This document shows positions 51,240 to 62,599 of a DNA stretch of 64,000 bases, piece after piece. The stretch's first letter is position 1. Every line of letters begins with the position of its first letter. This DNA is from Dasypus novemcinctus (taxonomy: Eukaryota; Chordata; Mammalia; Cingulata; Dasypodidae): contig NC_080682.1 of assembly GCF_030445035.2 (NCBI RefSeq), positions 29,060,770 through 29,124,769 on the forward strand. Direction: 5' to 3'. The notes under the pieces are model-generated. The model had not been told where the DNA came from, did no database searches, and worked only from the letters and a program-made list of their open reading frames with translations. A program made the position numbers and the translations under genes.

Positions 51240-51935
51240 ATCTAACTCTGTTTAAATGATGACATTTAATATTTAGATTGAGAAGTTATGAATTTTGAGC
51301 TTATTCAAAGGATTATTATACAAATTGATAAGAAATAAAAAATTCCATAGACATGAGAAGGAAACATCAAAATTAAAAAGCTCTTGAGATCTTCATAAAT
51401 ACTATAATTTTGTGAATTCTGAATAATAATTTATACTTACTCAGATGAAGTAGAAATAAACAAATACACACACGCGCTCGCACACACACACACACACACA
51501 CACATGTGCTTTGGACCCAAATAGAGAAAATTACATTGGTAAAGAAGGGAAAAGCAGGAGAAAATTTACTTTTTTCCCAATTTTCTAGATTGACTGACAG
51601 TAGTCAGGTTGCAAATAACAGATATGGTGAAAATTTCTCATTTTGTTGATAAGCAAACTGATTCCTGGAGTAGTGAAGTGATTTGAATAATGATTTGTAT
51701 GTTAATTCATTCCAAAGTACTTTTGAATGCCTACCAGGTAGGGGAGAAAAACAACAAATAAACAATGTTACAGAGTATAATTACCACTAAGAAGAACAAG
51801 GTTAAGAAAAGGGATACATTATGTGTTATTATTGTAGGTTAACAAATTACAGAGATGGCGTAGGATGGTCCACTATCATAAGGTGATTTCAGAACCAAAA
51901 TCATAAAGAACAGATGTAACGTAGCATTCAGATTT
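51240..51935 (+). repeat. Duplicon block, second segment, copy 2
   Basis: Counterpart of 2820-3330. Contains a (CA)n microsatellite at 51465-51504, where the first copy has only 'aaaaacacacctagg'. Confidence 0.6.
51465..51504. repeat. (CA)n microsatellite
   Basis: About 20 CA units, interrupted once by 'cgcgctcg'. It expanded from a short CA tract still visible in the other duplicon copy near 3038-3048. Confidence 0.9.
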
Positions 51936-52128
51936 CCATTCAGTAAGCCATTTTTGAAGATGAGCAGATATTTGAGTAAACCCTCCATTAGAAAGAAAGA
52001 ATAAAATAAAATTATAATTATGGAAATTGAATAAAACCAAGAAAAAGCAGGCATAAGTAAATTAAGTAGGGCAGAAATACTGGAAGGAAATTTCCAAATA
52101 CAGGAGGGCATTCTAGAAGATAGAGATC

Positions 52129-52510
52129 TGTTGCGGTGCTGTCCAGTGGCTTCACTCCGGAAGAGATAAGGACAAACAGAGCAAGACAACACAGTAAGCA
52201 CTCTGGAGATGCAGGCTGGTGGTGCAGGTCTGATTTATTGAGGAAGTGTAGCAGCTTTTATAGACGGTGAGACAACGTGCAAGCAGCTTACTGGCTATGC
52301 TAATTTAGCAAGGCTGATTGGTTCATGCGCTCTAGTTGCTGGGGGGAAGGCAGATTTCCGAGGGACATGCCTGGGCATGTCTGCCGCATTCCTCGGCACC
52401 ATCTTTTGGGTGGAACCCCAAAGGCCTTATAGTTAGAGAGGTTTTCCTACGTCTAACAAGGCATCAGCAGCTTGCCCACAGAGATCTTAAGAAATGTTGC
52501 TACAACAACA
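52129..52510 (-). mobile_element. Retroviral LTR, minus orientation, promoter motifs preserved
   Basis: On the minus strand the order is a CCAAT box ('gaaccaatcagc', about 52313-52324), TATAAAAG (52255-52262) and AATAAA (52234-52239), ending at CACCGCAACA (52129). The left edge is clear (TG on the plus strand at 52129-52130); the right edge near 52507-52510 (ACAACA) is approximate and no target duplication was confirmed. It points away from the receptor pseudogene at 53.9 kb, which lies upstream of it. Confidence 0.75.
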
Positions 52511-52759
52511 TATGATATCTAATTGTGGAGTAACACTGTGGAAGGAAGGACCTGTATGGCGGCTATGGAACTCAATAAATTCCAGACAGAAACACTCATA
52601 AATTGGGCTTATTTCCAAACCTTAAACAAATTGTTCTTTACACTCATGCAGTGTACTCTTACTATCCTTAATATCTCTACTTATATTTTCTTGAAATTCT
52701 TTGAAGTGCTTTAGGAGAGGTGTGATTATCACAGATTAATTGTCTTTATCTCAAATCTC

Positions 52760-53390
52760 TTCAGGGTATTTGGCTTATTCCTTTGGCTAGGCCATCTCTT
52801 CCTGTTTCCTAGTATGGATTGTAATTTGTTGCTAATGTCTAGGCATCTGCTATGTTGGTGAGTTTACTCTAATTAAAGAAACCTTTAAAAGTTATTTTTG
52901 TCCATGTAATTTCCAGACCAGTCAGCAGATGGTGCTCTTTAGTAAGCCCTTCCACAGAGGTGTACCTCTCTTGGTTTTCACATTGTTTTCATTTGGCCAG
53001 ATTTGAGATTCAGCACAGGTTTCAATGTCCTAATTCACTGGAAAAAAGCCCTCCTGACTCCCTTTTCTTTTCCCTTGTAACAGCTGACAGGGAGGAAGAC
53101 ATCTGCTTCCTTTTCAGTCAGCTGAAATGAGCCAGGGGATTTATTTACCTTTGCTGAATGTCTTGGGCATGGGGGAAGGGAAACCTCCTGGGAGCTGGGA
53201 GGTTTGGTAACTCACAGTTGTTTCCACTTTTTGATCTCTCTGCTCCTCATACTCATGAAAGTTCTCAAGCAGGTCCTGGTCTGCAGACCCCTGAAGATGG
53301 TCCCTTGGGTAATTTTAGCTCTTTCTCTGTTGTTTTTGTGAGACATCTGAGCATTGTCTATCTAATCCAATACCACCTTCCCATGATCAC
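52760..53390 (-). mobile_element. L1 ORF1 start and 5' UTR fragment
   Basis: 'catctcttcctgtttcctag' and 'tatggattgtaatttgttgc' match the ORF1 start region of the L1 at 16505-16560. The following GC-richer DNA to 53390 is consistent with a 5' UTR, but of a different sequence type from that at 16.7-18.0 kb. Confidence 0.6.
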
Positions 53391-53394
53391 TCCC

Positions 53395-53665
53395 TACTTT
53401 GACTTTTAATTGGAGTGTAGTTTATTTATATTTTTAAAAATTATTGACATGCTTTTTTAATCCATTTTTAATCCATTTTTGGATTTCTGAATTTCCTCTT
53501 CTGGCTACTTTTAAGTAAATAAAATATTTAATATTAAATTTTATTTTCTCTGTTGCATTTTTTAACCATACCTCATTTCATTACATTGCTAGTGATTGCA
53601 TTAGGGGATAAAATTTGCATCCTTTAATTATTTAGTTCACTTTAAGTTATTATTTTAGCTTTCAG
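53395..53665. repeat. Third copy of a duplicon block, out of place
   Basis: Matches 18020-18300 and 58405-58540 plus 59255-59390: 'aaaatatttaatattaaatt', then 'ggggataaaatttgcatcct'. In units A and B this block lies 5' of the receptor; here it abuts the 3' side of the pseudogene block. Confidence 0.7.
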
Positions 53666-53744
53666 TCTTCCAAGTTGGCAGCACAGACACTTTAAGGATC
53701 ATCTGTCCACAAAAACTCTTATATTTAAACCACATTTTTCACCT

Positions 53745-54950
53745 TTATTAAATCATGGATTCTACATACTATTTAGATTTCTGAAAATATATTCTTGGGA
53801 ATGTTGAAGACCCTATGTGGTTAAGTAGTGGGGAGCTCAACAGAAATGCAAGTCTATTAAAGATTGTTTCTGTATTTAGAGATTAAGTAAATATGCACAT
53901 AGGAAAGAAAGTAAAGATTCCCTTTAATGTTCAGGAGCACTGTCATTTCAACTGCCTGGAACTCTCTCTCTTCTTCATGATTTTAATGAGAGCAGTTTTC
54001 ACTTCTTTTTTCCTAAGAGTATAAATGTGTGGATTAAGCATGGGGATCACCATAGTATAAAACATAAAGATCACTTAAATTTTTCCCAAAGAGTAGGATT
54101 TCTTTGGTTTAAATAAGTAAAAATTATAGTGTCATAAAAGACGGTGACTCCCAGGATGTGGGAGGCACAAGTAGAGAAGACTGCACTTTCCTGAAGTGTA
54201 ATTAATTTTCAGGATAGTAGAAAGAATTGACCCTTAGCACACAATGACTGCATTAAGAGACACCATTAGGGTAGAGCCAGCGAGAATGAATATCATGATT
54301 TCAATAACAGGAGTGCCAGTGCAAGACAGGGCTAAAATTGGCATTGCATCACAGGAAAACAATAGACTACATTAGATTTGCAGAAATGTGAACTGTTCAT
54401 GCAAAGAATATTAATCAGGGAGTCAATAAAGCCAGTCACATAAGATCCAACAATAGGGTGTGAAAGAGTCTGGTGGACATAACAGCATGGTAGTGAAGAG
54501 GATTGCAGATAACTGCATCGTGGTCATAGGCCATTGAAGAGAGAAGGGAATTTTTAGGGACCCCCAAGAAAACAAACAAAAATACGTCTAGGTTAAGCAG
54601 CCCTTGAATGAAATATACTTGCTGTAATTCTTTAAGATCTATAAGGTTTTAGGTGTGATGATTAGTGAATCACTGAGGTGAATGAATGTCAGGTGATTGA
54701 AGAAAAAATTACATGGGGGTGGAAGCTGGAGGTCCAGATAAATTGTCAGTATCATCCCTGCATTCCCCAGCACAGTAATCAGGTATATCAGGAGAAATAA
54801 TATAAAGAGCACCCACCACATCGCTCAGATTCTGTCAATCCTCTAAGGATGAAGTCAGTCACTTTTGTGTTATTTTGCCACCCATAGAGTTCCACTTTTA
54901 TAAACCATTGAGAAACCAAATGTGATACTTAGCTTGTATGAATTTAAAAA
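53745..54950. repeat. Receptor-bearing duplicon block, unit B
   Basis: Counterpart of 11230-12460, carrying the receptor pseudogene. Confidence 0.8.
53943..54885 (-). pseudogene. Olfactory receptor pseudogene, paralogue of the intact receptor
   Basis: Collinear with 11403-12347 from start codon to stop position (943 bp against 945). Lesions visible by eye: an extra base within the first eight codons, compensated about 40 bases later; LHTPMYFF decayed to LPPPCNFF; a TAG stop at 54639-54641 after TPKTL; a second TAG equivalent at 54588-54590; a 2-base gain near 54570-54580; the DRY motif changed to D-H-D (about 54511-54524); a 1-base loss near 54110; and a 2-base loss near 54181 that destroys the KAFSTC block. 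The splice acceptor upstream is also altered. The only sizeable open stretch is 54639-54821. It is a full-length dead copy, with no sign of retroposition (no A tail, flanks shared with the intact gene). Confidence 0.93.
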
Positions 54951-54959
54951 TGTTTTTTT

Positions 54960-56550
54960 ATGATGATCTGCTACTTTAAAAACTTGTAGTACTTCTATAA
55001 TTTCATAGCATATAGTACTTTGAAAAATATGGCTGATACAAAATCTTAGTGTTATTGCTGTAAATTAGGTATAAATAATTAGGTTATTATACATAGAAAG
55101 TCTTTTATATTGCATAATTAGAATAAACTTGATACTGTTATGAATGCTTTCTTTTATTAACACATTCATACATGTGAAAATATTATATAATAGACACTAT
55201 TGCATGTAATTTTTTTGCATGAGAAAATGTCCCAAAATTTAAATAACTTATTCAGAATCCAAACCAACTGTTGTTGACTCTGTGATTTTGCCATGATTGT
55301 TTATGTAGAGAGATTATGCACAGGTCACAGTAGTCTAGTGATAATTATTTTAGATAAAAGGAAAAAAGTGCTGGATATAAAATAAACAATGCTTGAGAGT
55401 TTTAATACATCATTTATTGTTCTTTTGTATACAATATTATTTAATACAAATAACAGATCTGAATTAAACCTTGGCTACTTTACTTGGATGTATTAATATT
55501 ATAGGCCACATATTATTAATAATTTTCAGAAGTTGTATTTTCAAGTGATTATTTAAAATAAAAGTTTTCCATAAATTGTATTTTCACTATATGTGCATAC
55601 CTTGATATCTATGATTCCAACTCTATATTTTCAGTTGTACAAATCATGATATTTCTTAGATAAGGCCTACATGAAATGTATATGTATATGCATAGTCTTC
55701 TAATAATATCTCCATATATTCAGATAAACTAAAATGCTCCAACTTTGATAATAATACCTACCATGATCCAAGTTGGTGACAAACTATTTCCAGTAATATT
55801 TCTCTAGAAATTTCTCAAACTCAAGTTTTACTCACAAAGAAAATGCATAAACTATTAATGGAGTCTGAAAATTCTGTGATATATTGGTTTCCTTTAAGAC
55901 AACATGTTTAATTTTCTGTGTATGGATTTTTATTTTGTTCTGAGTAAAATAAATAACCTAAGATTTTTGTGCAATTACTGGTAAAATAGAAAATTCACCT
56001 GGAAATTGTCTCACAAGTATATTAGTAGCTACTGTGAACACAAGCATAGCAAAGTATCACTTGCTTTTTAAGCTGAAAATTCCAGGGTATCCCTAAAGTG
56101 AGGATTGCTGATAATGCAGCATTTGATCATCCCTGGAACCAATTTTAAGGGAGATCTCTTGGCATGATTCCAAGTACAAAAGTTCAAAGAGTAATATGTC
56201 CATGTTAGGTTTTCACAGATATTTACCTTCCTTTTAGAAATCAGGAAATGATGAGCATCATTCTTTGGTATTCCTTTGGGATGTTCTTTTTTTATGACTG
56301 AACAAGAGAAGATCTATTTAAAGAGTAATTAATCTGTTGCTAAAAGTCCAGATGCCATCCACCAGGGATGGAATAAAGAATATTTTATAGTGTAACATTT
56401 TGATACTGAAAAGTGTGGCACAATCATTGCATTAAACATTGTTCATTATGTAAAAATTAAGATACAACAAAATTAAAAAAGAAAATGAAACTCGTTCGTA
56501 AGTATTATTCTTTAGATGTGTTTTCTTACAATTAATTTCCTTTGTGCATA
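54960..56550. other. Unit-B-specific AT-rich segment
   Basis: Unit A passes directly from the equivalent of 54950 to the equivalent of 56560. No repeat family or open frame was recognised, so I cannot tell insertion in B from deletion in A. Confidence 0.4.
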
Positions 56551-56559
56551 TAATGGTTA

Positions 56560-58385
56560 TTTTTATGTATATTTATGTTTTTGCATAATATTTCAGAGCA
56601 TTTTGGTTTAATTAGACATTTATATTGATATTATTAGACTTTTTTTAGACTTATATTCGACTTTTGTAGAATCCTTAATTGATGTATTTTGAATTGGTTC
56701 TTCATACATAATTAACTTCTTTCTAGGAATGAGCATCATCTGATGAATGGCATTTTAAGGCATCACAAGGAAAATATGGTGAACTTTTTCTGATCAATTT
56801 TGACTGAATCAACTAAATTCTCTACAGAGCAAGTGTATTGTTATATACTTCCACAACAATATTAGTGTAACTTTGGAAAATTTATTTTATTTGGCATCTA
56901 TTATATTAAAAGTAAGTAATGGAAGGATGTAGAAGTCTGTGCTGAGAAGAATGAACAGTTTATAATTAATTTAATGGCCAAAAGCTCACTTCCTCTATAT
57001 ATAAACAGGTGAAATGTTTTCTTGTGAATCTTGCATTAATTAATGAAAATAAAATAAATTTTATTGAGCTTTAGAAGCAAGTCAAAACAAAAACAGTATA
57101 CACTCTAGATTTTTAGGTGAAATTTTGATAATATAGATCAAGGAATTGCAAAATGTTAAATTATATTTGATTACTTTTAGGAAGTCCAATTCTTCTCTTC
57201 ATTAAAAATTCAGTGAATCTGATCAAAATTATTTGTAGATTAAAATGCCAACATTAATTTATTTCACAATAGGTGACTTTGGAGCTTAATCTCTGAGAGA
57301 CAGATATTTTCTGTTAACACCACCTCAATAACATCAACATACTTTTTGCAAAATCCCAATGGGTGAGTTTTTCTTAACATTGAAATTAAGCTTTATAGTC
57401 GTTAAGTGCACTTTCAAATAATATAAATATGGGAGTTTGAGCCTTTGTGGAGTCTAGAAAATTGTGTTTTTAAATTAGTCCATACCTATGGTGTGAATAT
57501 ATAATGAATCTTTGATTAGATTAGATTTAGTTAAGGGTTATTTGATTAGCTTACTCTTGTAAAGCATAGCCTAGGGTGAGTCCTAATAGTCTTACAGGAC
57601 TCCTTTATTAACTGATATTGGATAAGTCACATAAACAGAGAAATGTCCAGAATCTGAGAGGAAGCCACAAATGGAGCAGAAAAAATAGAGCCCAGAGGAA
57701 AGAGCTGTGGCCCGCAGATGCTCCTTTGTGCATTACCATTTGCCTTGCCAGAGAGAGGAATCCATGACCACAAGCAGTCTGTTCTTGGGGTGAAAAGCAT
57801 TGCCTGACGGAATCTAGATTTGGTAATTTTTCTTAGCCTTGAAATTGTAAGCTTATAAATTAATGAATCCCCATTGTATAAGCCAACACATTTCTGTTGC
57901 ATTGTCTTGAAACCTTTAGCAGAATAAAACAATAAGCAAAAGTTAAAGAAAGAATAACTTATACACTAACTTATGACTAATCTTTTTGCTGAATCTTTAT
58001 TGTTAAGATACCAATATGTCATCTCTATTAGTAAAATAATTTTGGTGGATCAGGATTGAGAAACATAAAAGAACCTTGACTTCTTTGTAACACGTAGCAA
58101 CACAATTAGAACTTTATCCATGACAATTATTCAACATCTTAATTTTTAAAAATTATATTCCTCCATTTAATTCTGATAAATTTTGCTTTATATTTTTGAA
58201 TTTCTGTTAAGGATTTTTATAATCCTCTGAAAATTTTTCTCAATTGTTCTTTTATACTGTCTTTTATATCTTTGGAATACAGAAGCCTAACAGTACTATT
58301 TTGCACAGTACTTTTATATGCTTATATTTATGCTGGTACATCTTTTTATTACCCACCTATTCTTATTGATATCATATAGTTACAT
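56560..58385. repeat. Duplicon block 5' of the receptor, unit B
   Basis: Counterpart of 12461-13730, interrupted by a MaLR-like LTR at 57465-57925. Confidence 0.75.
57465..57925 (+). mobile_element. MaLR-like LTR, unit B only
   Basis: Same pattern as 32290-32705: 'ttagttaagggttatttgat', 'ggactcctttatta', 'ccccattgtataagcc' and a terminal 'acctttagcagaataaaaca'. Unit A has uninterrupted sequence at the matching spot (near 13280). The minus-strand open frame at 57627-57932 is its shadow. Limits approximate. Confidence 0.55.
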
Positions 58386-58667
58386 CATAATTTTAGAGTC
58401 AATTATTGTGAGTTTTAATTGTATTTAGTCCGCTTATACTTAAAATAATAATTTATATGCTATTTCATTTAGGTCATATATATTTAAGATTCTGATTCTT
58501 CCAAGACTTATTTTTAGGTAATTATTTTACTAAGGAAAAGGCAGAAAGTCTGAATGCTGTATAGAAGCAGCTTCATTCAATTAAATGCATTTTAGGTTAT
58601 ATCAAATGAATGTAATAATTGGGTAAATACTGTAGAAAATAATTAGAGAAATAGGAAAGAATGAAAG

Positions 58668-59140
58668 TGTATATAAACACCCACCAAACTGGGGGAAATA
58701 CAACATCTTTTCTTTTATTAGGCCAGGAAGTCCCTTTGATGATCAATCAGAGTCTCAATTGGAAAAACAGTCCTAGGCAGAGTGTCCTCTCCTCAGTGAC
58801 ACTTCAACTGGCAGCCAAAAGGGGTCCCACTTTTATAAGAGGCTAAACCTATGATATCAGGGTAATCATGCAACTCATGATTTGTCAGCTTCCCCTGGAA
58901 CAACAATGCCTGTCTCCAGGGGAATGGCGATTCCCCCAAGGAGGGACAACATGCCCCAAAGTGCTCTATTCTCTACATGGTAAACTGAACAGAAACAAGA
59001 AGGTTTTCAGCCTTTGGTTTTACAGGGGATACAAACAGGACATGCAAATGTCATGCCTGGTAACTTGTTCCTTTTAAACATTTAAACATTTTTGGTTGCT
59101 AGGTGAGGGGATTGCCTGCATAGCAGCATTGCAACATTTC
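58668..59140 (-). mobile_element. LTR-like element, minus orientation, unit B only
   Basis: On the minus strand a TATA box ('cttataaaag', 58830-58839) precedes AATAAA (58714-58719) by about 115 bp, and the element seems to end at a CA near 58668. It interrupts the duplicon between the equivalents of 18150 and 18160. The 5' limit is uncertain (59140-59240). It points the same way as the receptor pseudogene, about 3.8 kb upstream of it. Confidence 0.5.
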
Positions 59141-59239
59141 AATGGACAATGGACAAGTTAATCATTCACAATTTTAGGCTAAAACAGCAAACACTATTGA
59201 TTAGAAATCTTATGAATTCACAATTCTTGATAATTTTCT

Positions 59240-59960
59240 AATAGTATATCAGTAATAAAATATGTAATATTAAATTTTATTGCCTCTATATTTTAAGTAT
59301 ACCTCATTCCATTATATTGCTATCAATTTCTCTTGGCAATAAAAGCTTCACCTACAAAACACTTTATTGCACTTAATATTATTATGCTTGTTTCCAGGCA
59401 TCAAAGATAACAGATTAAGAACCTTCATCTTTCTGCTCACAGAATTTTCTCAAAACTCCAGAGAACAGTTAAATGATTGTAGTAACTGGCTGATGGTTAA
59501 TTGTAGAAAATGCAACTTATGACTGGTAGCAAAACTGGTTTCTCTTCCAACCCTTCCCTGTGATCTCATCATCCCTGGCTCCAGTTCTGTGGGAACAGAA
59601 TAGCCCTAATTTGCATTTTGGGGTGCATGGTTGTCAATTCTAATCTACACAGTAGCAGCCTGAAAGACTGACTCAGAACACTCATCTCTGTCTCTCCTCA
59701 CAGTCACCTTGCAGGCAGAAATAACTTTCAGACAATGAAAGCAGTGTAAGAAACAATCAATTCATATCTTGCTGGAACAAAGGAATCCTGGCTTTGAGAC
59801 ATACAATAAAGTATAATAAAGTGATAGCGGGGAGTCTATTTCATTGTGAAAGACTTTCCAATTCCCATGAACAGGTGGATTTCTAAAGTCCAGACACAAG
59901 CATAGTATAAGAAAAATACTGAAAAAAAAATGGAAGGGGTGATGTTCTTGATAGAAGAGC
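59240..59960. repeat. Duplicon block, unit B
   Basis: Counterpart of about 18160-19130. It continues into the old L1 without the LTR-like repeat found in unit A (19147-19792). Confidence 0.75.
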
Positions 59961-59999
59961 TAAACTCTGAAGAAGAGCACTAGTGAACACAGAGCTAAT

Positions 60000-62500
60000 T
60001 TTCAGAGACAGCAAAAGGTTTTTTTTTGTTTTGTTTTGTTTTTAGCATTAATTTGTTTGTTTTTGTTAGCTCCTGGCACACTAGGATATATCCCTCTTAC
60101 GTTCTTACAAACATAAGAAATGGACAGCTCAGGGATTAAATTCCACATTTAAAACATTAAAATATTAAAATGACAAGGTTTATAAGACAAACAATGAGTC
60201 AAAAATTATGATAAATTATGATCCATCTATAGGAGCAAGGTAAAACTTCAGAAGACATCAAAGAAGAACATGAGATGTTGAATATGCAACAGAAAAGAAT
60301 CAGGGAACTCTAAGAGAAGACATTTTAAATGATTCAATCTGAGAAATATAAAGAAGATAGGTGAAAAGAAATTCACTGAGCCTAAGAGATCCGTGGGACA
60401 CCTTGAAGAATATCAGCATAAGTATAAAGGGAGTTCTAAAAGAAGGAATATTCAAGGAAATCATTGCAGAAAATTTTTCACATTTAGTGAAAGACAAGAA
60501 TGCACATTCAGGAAGCCCAAAAAACACCCAAAAAGTAAAAAAAAAAAAACAAAAACAACACCTTGAATATAAATATGCACAACATGGTCAAATTGAAGAA
60601 TGCAAAGCAAGGACAGAATTTTGAAAGCTTCAAGAGAAAAACCACACATTATGCAAAATAGAGTCCTTGTAAAAAGTAAGGGCTGATTCCTTATCAGAAG
60701 CCATGGAAGCAAAAAGGCAGTGTGATGAAAACATGTTCTTAATGTTAATAAATTCCTGTTGGTGTGACCCAACTTTAAATAGAACTTTCTGAATACATTA
60801 TTTCTTAGTTAAGGTATGTCCAAATGCATCAGTTTGAGCTTTAATCTAGTTACTGAAGTCCTTTATAAGCAGAATGAAATTTAGACATAGATGGAAAGCT
60901 ACAGAAGCTGGAAGTCAATGGGATCTGGACTGGAAAGGAGAAGGACAGTACCATTTGTTTTGCTCCTTCACAGAAAAGACAAGGATGATGAATTCCTGCC
61001 AGGCATCCTAAGAACACCACAGTCTCAGGAAGAAAGAAACATTTTTCTGATGCTTCAATTTTGGACTTCTGCCAGCCTAAAAACCATGAGTCAATAATTC
61101 CCATTGTTTAAGTCAACCCATTTATGGTATTTGCTTTAGCAGCCAGGAAACTAAGACAAACTCCTAGAGGGAAACGTAGGGAAAATTTAAGGTTCCTGTG
61201 TTTGGCAATGGTTCCATAACATTTACATGAAAAGCATAGGCACAAAAGAAAAATAGGTAAATGGGATTTCATCAAAATTTAAGATACTTGCCCAACATAT
61301 TGCTTTGTAACAAAAGTAAAACAAAACAAAACAAATGAACATACACAAAACACTATCTTCAGAATGTAAGAAAATATTTGCAAATCATGGATTAATTAAG
61401 GGATTTTTATCCAGAATATATTAAAAAATTAAACAACTTGATAACAAAAAGACAGATAGCTCAATTAAAAGTGGGCAAAACTTGAATATATTTTTCTCCA
61501 GAGAAGATATATAAATGACCAATAAGCATATGAAAAAATGCAGAAAATCATTACAGGGAAATAAAATTCAAGTACAAAGAGATATAATTTCATACCTACT
61601 GGAATGTCTGCTATTAAAAGTAGAAAATATCAAGTGTTGTATAAGATGTTTAGAAATGAGAAGACTAGTTCATTGTTGATGGGAATATAAAATGGTGCTA
61701 GTGCAGCTTCTGTGGGAAATTTTGGTGGATCCTCAGAAAGTTAAATATAGAATTATCATATGACATGGTAATCCTATATCTAGAAAGAAACCATAAAGAA
61801 ATTAAATTGTTGACTTGAACAGATATTTGCACATCAAAGTTCATAGTAGCCTTATTCACAATTACCAAAATATGGAAGCAACCCAAGTGTTCATCATCAG
61901 ATGAATGGATAAACAAAACATATATAGATACAGTGAAATATTATTTGACCATGAAAAGAATGAAGTTCTGATATATGTTAGTGTGCAAAAACTTGAAGAT
62001 ATCATATTGTATGGAATAAGCAAGAACCAATAAGACAAATATTTTATGATCTTACTGATGTGAAATAATGAGAATATGCAAATTCATATAGGAAAAACTG
62101 GAATGCAGTTTACTAGGTCCTTGGGTGGGATTAAGGAATTGTGAGTTAAAACCTAATTTGTACATAGTTTCTGATTTGGTGTTCTGCAAAATTTAAGTAA
62201 TGCATGGTGATGATGGTAGCAACACCATTAAATTGTATATTAGTAATTGATTAAAATGGAAAATTTTTGGTTGTATATATTTTACAGAATAAAAATTTTA
62301 AAAAAGCATAGAACTGTAAAAAATAACAGTGAACCCTAATATAAACTATGGAAGATAAGTAATATATTTATATTAATATATTTTCAACAATTATAATAGA
62401 AACACCACAATGATGCAAAATGTTTAGGGAAATTGTTTTAGTGAGGGCTTATATGCAGTCTATTTTGGCATGTTTTTTCTATCAAACTACACCTTCTTTA
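60000..62500 (+). mobile_element. Old L1, unit B copy, with large internal loss
   Basis: ORF1-like sequence to about 60733 matches 19795-20570. It then jumps to the LTR at 60734-61158 and to ORF2 3' sequence matching 32706-34060. The intervening ORF2 present in unit A (about 20570-23390 and 31590-32289) is missing. Confidence 0.7.
60734..61158 (+). mobile_element. MaLR-like solo LTR, unit B copy
   Basis: Counterpart of 32290-32705, starting TGttcttaat and ending ctaagaCA, with identical flanks aaaca and aactc. Interior words 'tttggacttctgccagcct' and 'gagtcaataattcccattg' confirm the family likeness. Confidence 0.7.
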
Positions 62501-62599
62501 ATTATAAAAAAAGAAAGAAATATTATTTTACTTCCTAATATAAAAAGTAAGGTCCCTAAAATTTCTCATTTCAGTTTCTCCTAGACATTGATTCAATGT

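Noticed and set aside
54639..54821. Short receptor-like frame as a functional mini-protein
   Set aside because: It is a fragment of the pseudogene covering TM1-TM2 only and ends at an inactivating stop.
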